Position numbers and translations under genes: made by a program. From CAYYBZ01 sp964470285 [NCBI: uncultured Oligoflexia bacterium] (GTDB taxonomy: Bacteria > Bdellovibrionota_G > CAYYBZ01): a stretch of 11,725 bases of DNA. The notes beneath the pieces are model-generated. The model ran no database searches. It worked only from the letters and a program-made list of their open reading frames with translations, and was not told the DNA's origin. This document shows positions 1 to 7,679 of the stretch, piece by piece. Every line of letters begins with the position of its first letter. The stretch's first letter is position 1. The DNA is taken from the NCBI GenBank assembly GCA_964470285.1, contig CAYYBZ010000033.1, positions 1 through 11,725 on the forward strand, written 5' to 3'.

Positions 1-17
1 TATTACTGTCTCATAAC

Positions 18-1472
18 TCATATACTGGGATGTTTATGACTCCATTTTGTAGTTTGCTCAAAAAGGTTAGATAATCTGAATATGTTTTCTTCATCAAAAG
101 GTTTACCTATAATTTGAAGGCCTATAGGAAGACCGGCCGTTGAATGTCCGCAGGGTATGGAGATGGCCGGGATCCCGGCTAAGTTTATTGAGGTTGTATA
201 AATATCACATAAGTACATGGACAGCGGATCTTCCTTTTTTTCTCCTAAGCGGAATGCGCAGGTCGGGGACGTCGGAGAAAGTATCAAATCAACTTTTTCA
301 AAGGCTTCGCGGTAATCCTTAATCAACAGATTTCTTGCTTTTTGGGCCTTTCCGTAATATTCGTCGTAATAACCGGACGAAAGAACAAAGGTTCCAAGCA
401 TAATTCTCCTTTTAACTTCCTCGCCAAAACCTTCGCTTCTTGTTTTAAAATACATGTCTTTTATGTTTTTAGATTTATCCGTTCTGTATCCGTATCTTAC
501 TCCGTCATACCTGGCAAGATTCGCGCTTGCCTCCGCATTTGCAATAATGTAATAAGTAGCAATGGCGTATTCGGAGTGGGGAAGGCTGATTTCTTCAATA
601 CCGTATCCTTCCTTTTCCAAATGTTTCAATGCCGCCATGTACGAGTTTTTTACTTCAGGATCCAAGCCTTCACCCAGATATTGCCTCGCAAATCCGAGTT
701 TTAATCCCTTTGGGGGTTTATCGAGTGTATCGGTGAAGGAGTTGAATTTTTGTTCTGATGATGTTGAATCATTGACGTCTTTGCCGAATAAGGTCTGAGC
801 AACCAAGGCGCAGTCTTCAACTGAAGTCGCAAGTATTCCTATCTGATCGAGGCTAGATGCAAAGGCGACAAGACCGTATCTTGAAATTCTGCCGTAAGTG
901 GGCTTAAGGCCCACTATCCCGCAAAACGAAGCCGGCTGTCTGACTGAACCGCCGGTATCGGAACCCAGGGCAACAGGGATCTGTCTTGCCGCTACGGCAG
1001 CGGCTGATCCGCCTGATGAACCTCCGGGAACCGTTTCGTTGTTCCACGGATTTTTTACCGGTCCGAAATATGAATACTCGTTGGAGGAACCCATTGCAAA
1101 TTCGTCGAGATTCGTCTTTCCGATTATTACGGCGCCTGCATCTTTAAGTTTTCTTATTACAGTTGCATCGTAAGGGGGTATGAAATCGCTAAGAATTTTA
1201 GATGCGCATGTAGTCCGGATGTCTTGGGTAATTATGTTATCTTTTATACCGATAGGAATACCTAAAAGTGGAAGTGTTTTGACGTTTTTAATGTTTTTAT
1301 CCAGGATTTTTGACCGGTTTATAGCTTTATCTTTACACAGGGTTATAAAAGAATTTATATCTTTTTGCTGCTCAATTCTCTGAAGGCATTCCCTTGTTAA
1401 TCTTTCACAGGAAGTCATATCGTTTTTGATATAGTCTTTAAGAACAGAGATTTTCTGGAAAGCGAATTTCAT
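18..1472 (-). CDS. gatA: Asp-tRNA(Asn)/Glu-tRNA(Gln) amidotransferase subunit A
   Basis: Amidase subunit of the GatCAB complex. It releases ammonia from glutamine or asparagine, which converts mischarged Glu-tRNA(Gln) and/or Asp-tRNA(Asn) to the correct aminoacyl-tRNA in the cytoplasm. The amidase-signature Ser-cisSer-Lys triad is intact: Lys77 in GIPIGIKDNI, Ser152 in the GGSSGGS motif and Ser176 in GSDTGGS, numbered from the ATG chosen here (484 residues, normal for GatA). A longer version with a TTG start at 1484 would overlap gatC by 11 bases. I prefer the ATG at 1472, which leaves one base after the gatC stop; neither start has a clear Shine-Dalgarno sequence. The gene is translationally adjacent to gatC, and gatB is not in the window. 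Identity is very secure; whether the complex serves Gln, Asn or both cannot be told from this gene. Confidence 0.97.
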   Translation of the reverse strand: MKFAFQKISVLKDYIKNDMTSCERLTRECLQRIEQQKDINSFITLCKDKAINRSKILDKNIKNVKTLPLLGIPIGIKDNIITQDIRTTCASKILSDFIPPYDATVIRKLKDAGAVIIGKTNLDEFAMGSSNEYSYFGPVKNPWNNETVPGGSSGGSAAAVAARQIPVALGSDTGGSVRQPASFCGIVGLKPTYGRISRYGLVAFASSLDQIGILATSVEDCALVAQTLFGKDVNDSTSSEQKFNSFTDTLDKPPKGLKLGFARQYLGEGLDPEVKNSYMAALKHLEKEGYGIEEISLPHSEYAIATYYIIANAEASANLARYDGVRYGYRTDKSKNIKDMYFKTRSEGFGEEVKRRIMLGTFVLSSGYYDEYYGKAQKARNLLIKDYREAFEKVDLILSPTSPTCAFRLGEKKEDPLSMYLCDIYTTSINLAGIPAISIPCGHSTAGLPIGLQIIGKPFDEENIFRLSNLFEQTTKWSHKHPSI

Positions 1473-1473
1473 T

Positions 1474-1761
1474 TTATTGATCAATAAATTTGGGAACTGT
1501 GAAAAAGTTATCTTTTTTATGGTGATGATTACTGAAAGCCTTTTCTCTGTTAAGACAGGATCCTTTTAAGTCTTTTCTCAGGGGAGTAGAGTCTGCCCTG
1601 ACATAGGGTAACTCGTTTGATTCGGTCTTTATCTGTTTAAGTTTTTCCACGTAATCAAGAATTTTGTTAAATTCGTTCAAATATTTTTCGATGTCTTTTT
1701 CTGTAAGATCGATATGCGCGAGCTCAGACGTCGATTTAATGGTTTTTTTGTCTATTTTCAT
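1474..1761 (-). CDS. gatC: Asp-tRNA(Asn)/Glu-tRNA(Gln) amidotransferase subunit C
   Basis: Small (95-residue) subunit that wraps around and stabilises the GatA-GatB interface in the GatCAB amidotransferase. Family features visible are the N-terminal helix LAHIDLTEKDIEKY (about residues 14-28), the following helix NKILDYVEKLKQI, and the C-terminal extended segment ending FFTVPKFIDQ, which matches the usual 'F.VP..i' tail of GatC. The ATG start has no obvious Shine-Dalgarno sequence and lies 20 bases after the stop of the EAL-domain gene. The stop is one base from the preferred gatA ATG, so gatC and gatA are probably translated together. It is unusual that these housekeeping genes sit directly behind a signalling gene with no visible terminator between them. 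Identity is secure from sequence pattern plus neighbour. Confidence 0.95.
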   Translation of the reverse strand: MKIDKKTIKSTSELAHIDLTEKDIEKYLNEFNKILDYVEKLKQIKTESNELPYVRADSTPLRKDLKGSCLNREKAFSNHHHKKDNFFTVPKFIDQ

Positions 1762-1781
1762 ATGAAAAAATAAGAAGTTAA

Positions 1782-3074
1782 TTATTTTTCTTTATAATCG
1801 ACCTTGGGGAAAGGGGGGCCCGGCCTTGCTATCAAATACCCTTGTCCCAGCGGAATGCCAAGATCGCGAAGCGTTTGCAATTCTTCAGGTGTTTCTATCC
1901 CTTCGGCAATAACCTGTGCGTTTATATTTTTGGCCATTGACTGCAGGGTTCTTAGCATTTCTTTTTTGATAAAACTTTTGTCTATGTCCTTTACCATATT
2001 TTTGTCGAATTTAAGATACCCGGGCTTCAATTCTATTATCGATTCAAGAGAAGAATAACCCGCCCCGGTATCGTCTATGGCAATGGCTACTCCGATATCG
2101 GTATAATAATTTACGGCTTCTTTAAATACGGGGTAGTTGTCAATGGCGGATCTTTCCGTAATTTCAAATACAAGATTGTCCGGTTTTATTTTTACATCAT
2201 GCAGGAATTCGGTTAAAAATTTACCCCTGAAATCCGGATCATGAATGGAAGTCGGAAGAGTGTTTATGAAAAGCATCATGTCTTCTTTGATGTTTTTGGC
2301 GTTCATTATGGCTTTCTTTCTGCAAAGCCTGTCAAGTTCAAAAACCAGTCCGGTTTCTTCAGCTAAAGCAAAAAGCATAATGGGAGTTTCAAACTCGGTT
2401 TTTAGCGGGCCTCTGGTCAGGGCTTCATAGCCTATTATCTCAAAAGTATTGATGTCGACAATCGGCTGAAAGAGAGTAACTATTTTTTCATCGAGTATGA
2501 TTCTTTGAAGCTTTTCCTTGTTTTTGACTTCGCTTCTTGTTTTCTGAAGTTTTGAAATCTGCTTGGCTTCTTCGACAAGCTTGTATATTAGTCTTCGGGG
2601 TTTGATAAGCGGATTGTTAACAACGAATGAATATCCGACTGAAATTCGGGGTCTTTCCTTTACGTATGGGTACATAATGAAGAAGAGCTTGCTGAAGAGA
2701 TGAGTGTGTACCCTGTCTGAGACTACTTCCACGTCGTCTCTTGTAAGGTTTCCCTTTAATTTGTCCCTTCTTTTTTCCGATAGGAATATGCAGAAAGACG
2801 AACCTTCCGGTTCACTCATGGTCAACTCATCGTCGTTTCTGATTATTTTGCCCTTCATCTCTCTAAGGGTATTGGAAATTTTGATTATGATCTCTTCGTA
2901 TACTTCTGAACCGAAAGTGCTTTCAATACGGTCAAGCCTTGCAACGTCTATATATAACATTCCAAGGGCATTGTCTTCGACGAGCTGTTTTTCGATTTTG
3001 TCAAGGGCATCAAGGTACAGAGGTAATCCCGTGATAGGATCTTTTAGAAAAGAGTCAACTTTATCAGAACTCAT
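1782..3074 (-). CDS. Degenerate GGDEF / intact EAL protein, probable c-di-GMP phosphodiesterase
   Basis: This 430-residue soluble protein has no membrane segment and no added sensor domain. Residues about 10-180 form a GGDEF fold: it opens with the typical DPITGLP, but the signature loop reads EGSSF (90-94) instead of GGDEF, so cyclase activity is unlikely. Residues about 190-425 form an EAL domain with the expected metal-binding and catalytic residues: EALTR (Glu217), Asn271, FEITE (Glu304), DDTGAGYSS (Asp334-Asp335), LKFD (Lys355), AEGIET (Glu391) and GQGY (Gln411). I infer hydrolysis of c-di-GMP to pGpG, possibly with GTP or a partner bound by the degenerate GGDEF part. A good ribosome site, GAAGGGGA at 3081-3088, supports the ATG start. 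The gene follows tadC after 116 bases and precedes gatC by 20. Nothing in the sequence proves that it regulates the Tad machine. Confidence 0.92.
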   Translation of the reverse strand: MSSDKVDSFLKDPITGLPLYLDALDKIEKQLVEDNALGMLYIDVARLDRIESTFGSEVYEEIIIKISNTLREMKGKIIRNDDELTMSEPEGSSFCIFLSEKRRDKLKGNLTRDDVEVVSDRVHTHLFSKLFFIMYPYVKERPRISVGYSFVVNNPLIKPRRLIYKLVEEAKQISKLQKTRSEVKNKEKLQRIILDEKIVTLFQPIVDINTFEIIGYEALTRGPLKTEFETPIMLFALAEETGLVFELDRLCRKKAIMNAKNIKEDMMLFINTLPTSIHDPDFRGKFLTEFLHDVKIKPDNLVFEITERSAIDNYPVFKEAVNYYTDIGVAIAIDDTGAGYSSLESIIELKPGYLKFDKNMVKDIDKSFIKKEMLRTLQSMAKNINAQVIAEGIETPEELQTLRDLGIPLGQGYLIARPGPPFPKVDYKEK

Positions 3075-3190
3075 TAATAATCCCCTTCTTTAATTGATAT
3101 AATATATTATGGGATTAGTGAATATAAATCCAGAAAAAATACATGTTACCAAATGCTTGCGCTAAAGATCGGTTTTTTAATAAGGCGTAT

Positions 3191-4048
3191 TTAGAGGATT
3201 TCTCCTCTTAGGAACCTAAGAATGATGGGCGAGACTAAGGTAGAGAGTGTTACGGGGAAAATACACAACAATAACGGTATCATAAGTTTTAAAGGTGCTT
3301 CCTGAGCATGTTTTTCTGCTCTGTTAAGTCTTTCATGTCTTAGTATTTCAACCTGGTTTCTTAAGGATTTCCCAACCGGGGTACCTAATGATTCAGCCTG
3401 AGAAATGGTCAGAAATATTGTTTTCAGGCCCCAGTTTTCCGTATTTGAATAAGCATGACGCAGAGCTGTCTGCCTTGATTTACCCATTTTTACCTCTTTT
3501 AGCATCGATTCAATTTTTTCCCTTAACGGACTTTCACCAAGAAATGCAAGCATATTGTTTAATGAGGCGAATATATCAAGTCCGGCTTCGCATGACAGGG
3601 TTAAACTGTCGGCAAAGAAAGGTATCTCCTCGTTTATTTTCTGCTGGATTTTTTCAAAGCGTTTATGGATGAAAAGAACCGGAATTCCCGATCCGACAAG
3701 AATCGAAACTGCAAATGCCAAAAAAGGTTTTTCAGTGAAAAACCTGCTTAAAACTATAAGCGAAATGAAAATAAAAAAGCAAAGTGATATTTGAATCAGA
3801 ATCAGCTTATCCGAAGTAAAATTATCAAAACAAGCTTTTTGTGTAAGCTTTTGGGCGAAATTTATATATTTTTCAGGCAGACATTTTTTTATAAGATAAA
3901 GAAGTTTCTCGGCAGGATTTAAATGCTTATTATCTTTAACTTGAAGCGATTTAAGCGCTGTCTTTTTCGCAATAATAGATGCAAGAATAACGGTGAAAAG
4001 AGCGAAACAGATAAAAATCAGGATAAAACTAATTTTCAGGTCTGTCAT
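3191..4048 (-). CDS. tadC: Tad pilus/secretion inner-membrane platform protein TadC
   Basis: Second of the two inner-membrane platform proteins (type II secretion GspF family) of a Tad system; with TadB it is thought to couple the TadA motor to pilin extraction and assembly. The protein has 285 residues. Hydrophobic segments lie near 6-26, 82-101, 107-127 and 254-275, and the cytoplasmic T2SSF domain covers about 140-250. It carries the TadC-like stretch from RLNRAEKHAQEAPLKL into a final hydrophobic segment (about 238-275). The ATG is 10 bases after the tadB stop, with an AGG shortly upstream as a weak ribosome site. The stop overlaps a small hairpin (AGAGGA/TCCTCT). The assignment as TadC rather than TadB rests on topology and gene order and is firm. 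Confidence 0.92.
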   Translation of the reverse strand: MTDLKISFILIFICFALFTVILASIIAKKTALKSLQVKDNKHLNPAEKLLYLIKKCLPEKYINFAQKLTQKACFDNFTSDKLILIQISLCFFIFISLIVLSRFFTEKPFLAFAVSILVGSGIPVLFIHKRFEKIQQKINEEIPFFADSLTLSCEAGLDIFASLNNMLAFLGESPLREKIESMLKEVKMGKSRQTALRHAYSNTENWGLKTIFLTISQAESLGTPVGKSLRNQVEILRHERLNRAEKHAQEAPLKLMIPLLLCIFPVTLSTLVSPIILRFLRGEIL

Positions 4049-4058
4049 TTGTAACCTG

Positions 4059-4748
4059 TTAATATTTAATTTTGCAAAATCTTGAGATTAAAAACATGCC
4101 TAAAACATTCAGTAGGATTGAAAATCCGATGATCAAGCGGCCGGGCACCGTATCCGTAAGGGGATCAAAGTAATTTTTATCAATGATACTTATAAAGAAG
4201 ATAATTAATAAAGGCAGCGCTGAAGCAACGATTCCCTGGATTCTGCCCTGAACGGTTAAGGCCTTTATCTTGTCTTCGATGTAAAATCTGTCCGTTAAAG
4301 TTCTTCTTATGTTGGAAATCTGCTCGACTATGTTTGCCCCTGTTTTCTTGCTTATTATGACCGAGTTAATAAACATTAAAAGTTCTCTGTTAGGTATTCT
4401 TTTATGAAGATTCTCCAAAGAAGTTTTTAAATCATGATTTATGCCGTACTGTGACATAAGTATTCCAAATTCAGTCCCTATAGGCGCGGGGTTTTCATTG
4501 GCTACGATAGAAAATGCTTCCTCAAGAGAACAGCCTGCTCGAACTATGTTTGCTATCTGATTTAAAACCGGGATAAATTGTTTCATAAATTTCTTTTTTC
4601 TATTTCGGCGTCTTAAGAATGAAAAATCAGGAAAAAGGATTTTCCTTCTCAAACTACTGCTGCTATGGAAGATTCTTGATATAAGATAACTGCTCAACGT
4701 TGCAGTAGAAATAAAAACAAGTATGAAACCTGTATTGAGATTATTCAC
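4059..4748 (-). CDS. tadB: Tad pilus/secretion inner-membrane platform protein TadB
   Basis: First platform protein of the Tad machine (GspF family). It has 229 residues: one N-terminal membrane segment (about 6-24), a basic stretch rich in Arg and Lys (about 34-56), a cytoplasmic T2SSF domain (about 58-170) and two C-terminal membrane segments (about 173-190 and 203-222). TadB proteins are commonly nearer 300 residues; the missing length is in the N-terminal region, so this is a compact version with no sign of a frameshift. The start codon is GTG, 8 bases after the tadA stop, with no strong ribosome site, so translational coupling is likely. The only later Met (residue 55) would delete the first membrane segment and is less plausible. 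Motifs such as VRAGCSLEEAF and SKKTGANIVEQ are typical of the family. Confidence 0.9.
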   Translation of the reverse strand: MNNLNTGFILVFISTATLSSYLISRIFHSSSSLRRKILFPDFSFLRRRNRKKKFMKQFIPVLNQIANIVRAGCSLEEAFSIVANENPAPIGTEFGILMSQYGINHDLKTSLENLHKRIPNRELLMFINSVIISKKTGANIVEQISNIRRTLTDRFYIEDKIKALTVQGRIQGIVASALPLLIIFFISIIDKNYFDPLTDTVPGRLIIGFSILLNVLGMFLISRFCKIKY

Positions 4749-4756
4749 AGCAGAGT

Positions 4757-6094
4757 TTAAAATTGATTCAATAAACCCGTAAATCTCGGGATATTGCCTG
4801 TCGGTTGAATTTTAAATTCATGGGTTAAGTTGTCTTTTTGCAACTTATAAAGTTCCTGAGTTGTTATTGTGGAGTTTTCGGTTCCACAGACTTCTGAAAT
4901 GCTTGTAACAGATCTCTTGCCTTCAGGTGTTCTTGCCAAATGAATAATGAGATCAATTGCGGAAGCGACCTGTTCTCTTATGGCTTTTACGGGTAAGTCA
5001 AAACCGGCCATTAGGACCATTGTCTCAAGTCTTGTCAGGGCGTCTCTGGGTGAATTTGCATGAAGTGTGGTCATACAGCCTTCATGGCCGGTATTCATTG
5101 CCTGCAACATATCTAAAGCCTCCGCCCCTCTGCATTCGCCGATTATTATTCTGTCGGGTCTCATGCGAAGGGCGTTTTTCAACAAATCTCTTATGGTTAC
5201 TTCTCCCTTGCCTTCAATATTAGGAGGCCTGGATTCAAGATAAATAGTGTGTTTTTGGTTAAGTCTAAGTTCCTGTGAATCTTCGATTATGATTATTCTT
5301 TCGCTGCTTTTTATATCCGAAGAGAGTACGTTTAGCATTGTGGTTTTTCCTGAGGAAGTGCCGCCTGCAACCAGGATATTTTTTCTTAAATGAACGGATT
5401 TTTTTAAAAAATCCGCAACTTCCTTGCTCAGTGTGCCTGATTTTATTATATCGGAAATATTCAGGGCGTTTTTTGAGAACTTTCTGACGGTAACCGTCGG
5501 ACCGTTTACTGCAAGGGGAGGTATTACGGCATGAACCCTGGAGCCGTCTTTGAGTCTGGCGTCCACTGTAGGTGAGGAGGTATCTATTCTTTTGCCAAGC
5601 GGAGAAAGAATTCTATCAAGAAGAGAAATAATCATGTCATCGCTTGAAAATGATTTGCCGGTACGGAGTAAAGCCCCGTTTTTCTCTATATAGATGTTAT
5701 TTTTCCCGTTAATCATGATTTCATTAACGGAATCGTCATTTAAGAAATTTTCAATGGGTCCGTATCCTATTATTTCATACAGAACTTCTTTTATGATTTG
5801 CTCTTCAATTTCCTGAGATTCTTTAAGCCGGTCAGTAACGATTAACGGGTCATTAACGCTTTTTCTAACGGCATTTTCTATCTTTTCCTTCCATTGGGGT
5901 TTGCCCAGATTTGACAGCTCAACCCTTTTCAGGTTTAAAAGTTTAACCGTGTTTTCAAGAATACGTGTTTTGATCAGATTAATGTTATTTTCATTTTCAT
6001 GATTTTCATGCGGGATTTTTTCATCAAAGCGTATATCTCCCTTTTTAAGTGAGTAATTATCAATTTTCAAGATTCTACTTTTATCTGTTGTCAT
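4757..6094 (-). CDS. tadA: Tad pilus/secretion ATPase TadA (CpaF family)
   Basis: Hexameric secretion ATPase that should power pilin assembly, and possibly retraction, at the cytoplasmic face of the inner membrane. The protein has 445 residues, a usual length for CpaF. The N-terminal domain (to about 210) contains the family stretch from EIIGYGPIENFLND to VNEIMINGKNNIYIEKNG. The ATPase core has Walker A GGTSSGKT (244-251), an Asp box around EDSQEL (271-276), Walker B RIIIGECRGAE (315-325) and a His box GHEGCMTTLHAN (337-348), so all catalytic motifs are present. The ATG lies 2 bases after the secretin stop, which implies an operon. It clusters with CpaF rather than PilB/PilT or VirB11, both by motif style and by the adjacent TadB and TadC. 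In known Tad loci TadZ/CpaE usually sits between the secretin and TadA; here it does not. Confidence 0.96.
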   Translation of the reverse strand: MTTDKSRILKIDNYSLKKGDIRFDEKIPHENHENENNINLIKTRILENTVKLLNLKRVELSNLGKPQWKEKIENAVRKSVNDPLIVTDRLKESQEIEEQIIKEVLYEIIGYGPIENFLNDDSVNEIMINGKNNIYIEKNGALLRTGKSFSSDDMIISLLDRILSPLGKRIDTSSPTVDARLKDGSRVHAVIPPLAVNGPTVTVRKFSKNALNISDIIKSGTLSKEVADFLKKSVHLRKNILVAGGTSSGKTTMLNVLSSDIKSSERIIIIEDSQELRLNQKHTIYLESRPPNIEGKGEVTIRDLLKNALRMRPDRIIIGECRGAEALDMLQAMNTGHEGCMTTLHANSPRDALTRLETMVLMAGFDLPVKAIREQVASAIDLIIHLARTPEGKRSVTSISEVCGTENSTITTQELYKLQKDNLTHEFKIQPTGNIPRFTGLLNQF

Positions 6095-6096
6095 GA

Positions 6097-7515
6097 TTAA
6101 TCGGTAATTCCGTATTTCAGGTCATGATCTGTTCTTTTTAATGTTTTTGCCGTTTTATCAATTATTTTTTCATTTGTTTTAGATTTGGAATCAATCAAAG
6201 TCGGCGTAATAAAGACCGCGAATTCACTCTGATTGTTTCTAAAACTTCTGGATTTAAAAAGTTCGCCCAGTATGGGAATATGACCCAAAAGAGGCAGTTT
6301 GGTGACGCTTTTTGATGCCTTGTTCTCAATAAGGCCGGCAAGGACCAGGGTGCGGCCCGCTTCGACATTAATTGAAGTGTTGAAACTGTTTTTTAAAAAA
6401 CCGGGTATTCCCTCAATTTCTGCCGATCCGTCAATATCAGAAATCTCTGTTTTTAAATCAAGCGAAACGTTGTCGGAATCGTCAATTTTTGGATCGAATT
6501 CGAGTATAAGGCCGTAGTTCTTGAAAATTACCTCTGAGTTTCTCTCGCCGATTAGCCTGATAGGAATTTCACCGCCTGCCTGAAAGGAGGCTCTTTTACC
6601 GTTTCTGCATACAAGCTTGGGATTTGAAAGGATTCTAACAATTCCTTTCGCCTCGAGCATGTTAATGACAGAGTTGAAACCTTCTCCAAGATTGAAACTG
6701 TAAATAGAGCCTCCCTCGGATGACAATGAAAAATTTGATTTGAAATCCAGGGCCTTTTGCCAGTCAATGCCTATCGATCTTTCAAGGTTTTTTCTTATTT
6801 CGGCAATCTTAAGATCAATAAGAATCATTTTTTCCATGGTTACGGCTATTTTTAGTGAATGTGTAATGTTGGGAAAGATGGCGTTAGATAGACTAATTAC
6901 TCTTTTTAAGTCATTTTCATTGTTAACTTCACCGGATAAAAATATCTTTTCTCCGGCTGTTGAAACATCAATATTTTTATGCCCGATTTTTTTAAGTTCC
7001 TGTCTTATTAAAGACGCAGTAAGCGGGAGCATTTCAAGATGAACACCCGTCAAATCTCTTACATTTTCATTGGTTTTAGCAAGATTTTCGACAATTCTTT
7101 TGTCTGATGTTTTATAAACGACACCTTCTATAGTGACTGTTTGACCTATTATTCCGACAGTGACTCCCTCAATTCCTGAAACGGATCTTTTTATTTCCAG
7201 ATAAAGGGATTTTAATGGTGCACTGACAACTCTTATCAGATAAGTTGATTTTTCCCCTTCATTTTCCCAGAGAATAAGGCTTGAAAGACCTGTTTTTATC
7301 CCTATCAGAATCAAATTTTTTCTTTTTTTTGAGAACTTGACTTTCAGTGCTGTTTCATTTCCGATGGCCATACTTGATAGATTTTTGTACGGTATTACTT
7401 TCTGTTCACCCGGTGCCAGATATATTTTTGCGTTGCTTTCAAGACTTTGTATGTTTCCTGAAAAAATAAATGTACAAAATAAAAATATTATAAAAATGAA
7501 GTTTAAGATTTTCAT
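6097..7515 (-). CDS. cpaC: CpaC/RcpA-type secretin of the Tad system
   Basis: Outer-membrane secretin that would form the gated channel for the Tad pilus. From the ATG at 7515 it has 472 residues: a hydrophobic signal peptide (about 1-20), the pilus-secretin N-terminal domain (about 28-98, with LAPGEQKVIPY), two BON-like periplasmic domains (about 98-158 and 165-221), and the secretin core (about 227-440) with VRILSNPKLVCRNG, an AGRTLVLAGLI stretch and the signature PLLGHIPILGELFKS near 408-422. A hydrophilic tail of about 30 residues follows and might bind a pilotin. The frame is open to a TTG at 7554, but that version would add 13 residues in front of the signal peptide and would start upstream of a predicted promoter, so I rejected it. 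It is the first gene of the Tad operon here. Confidence 0.94.
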   Translation of the reverse strand: MKILNFIFIIFLFCTFIFSGNIQSLESNAKIYLAPGEQKVIPYKNLSSMAIGNETALKVKFSKKRKNLILIGIKTGLSSLILWENEGEKSTYLIRVVSAPLKSLYLEIKRSVSGIEGVTVGIIGQTVTIEGVVYKTSDKRIVENLAKTNENVRDLTGVHLEMLPLTASLIRQELKKIGHKNIDVSTAGEKIFLSGEVNNENDLKRVISLSNAIFPNITHSLKIAVTMEKMILIDLKIAEIRKNLERSIGIDWQKALDFKSNFSLSSEGGSIYSFNLGEGFNSVINMLEAKGIVRILSNPKLVCRNGKRASFQAGGEIPIRLIGERNSEVIFKNYGLILEFDPKIDDSDNVSLDLKTEISDIDGSAEIEGIPGFLKNSFNTSINVEAGRTLVLAGLIENKASKSVTKLPLLGHIPILGELFKSRSFRNNQSEFAVFITPTLIDSKSKTNEKIIDKTAKTLKRTDHDLKYGITD

Positions 7516-7522
7516 TTCTTTT

Positions 7523-7536
7523 TTGCTTAAAAGCAA
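7523..7536. repeat. Inverted repeat TTGCTT-AA-AAGCAA before the secretin start
   Basis: Two perfect 6-base arms are separated by 2 bases, just upstream of the secretin ATG. The right arm overlaps the -12 half of the sigma-54-like site at 7532-7547. It could be an operator or a small hairpin at the start of the mRNA, or it may be chance in AT-rich sequence. Confidence 0.35.
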
Positions 7537-7547
7537 GATGAATGCCA
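7532..7547 (-). promoter_or_regulatory. Candidate sigma-54 (RpoN) promoter of the Tad operon
   Basis: Read on the minus strand the site is TGGCATTCATCTTGCT. Against the RpoN consensus TGGCACG-N4-TTGCW it matches 10 of 12 defined bases, with exact spacing between the GG (-24) and GC (-12) elements. Transcription would begin near 7521, only about 6 bases before the secretin ATG at 7515. That is unusually short and lowers confidence: either the mRNA is almost leaderless or the site is not the working promoter. The near-identical site before the lipoprotein gene is supporting evidence. Confidence 0.45.
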
Positions 7548-7666
7548 CTTGCAAAAATTAATTAAAGCATTTAAAAACAGCATGATATGTTTGTTTTAAA
7601 CGGGGTAAATTCTAAAAGGGAGTGTTTTAAGGTTTTTCAGGTATGATTTCCGAACCTTTTTGTGAT

Positions 7667-7679
7667 TTTAGAGTCTAAA
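7667..7679. repeat. 13-base perfect palindrome TTTAGA-G-TCTAAA
   Basis: Perfect 6-base arms surround a central G in the divergent region between the secretin and the HEAT-repeat gene. The left arm coincides with the proposed -35 element of the HEAT gene. The site also lies about 150 bases upstream of the predicted sigma-54 start for the Tad operon, a usual distance for an enhancer-binding protein. It is a candidate operator or enhancer; nothing in the sequence says which protein would bind. Confidence 0.4.

Noticed and set aside
342-1383. Several plus-strand open frames opposite gatA
   Set aside because: They lie antisense to a fully conserved gene, resemble no protein family and lack ribosome sites.
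2704-3093. Plus-strand open frame opposite the start of the EAL-domain gene
   Set aside because: Low-complexity Ser/Leu/Ile-rich translation typical of the antisense of a real gene; the minus strand carries a recognised domain there.
3075-3190. A sigma-70 or sigma-54 promoter before the EAL gene
   Set aside because: The stretch has AT-rich -10-like sequences but no convincing -35 at proper spacing, and the one TGG there lacks the matching GC element.
7516-7554. A longer secretin starting at TTG 7554
   Set aside because: It adds a 13-residue leader before a complete signal peptide that has its own ATG at 7515.
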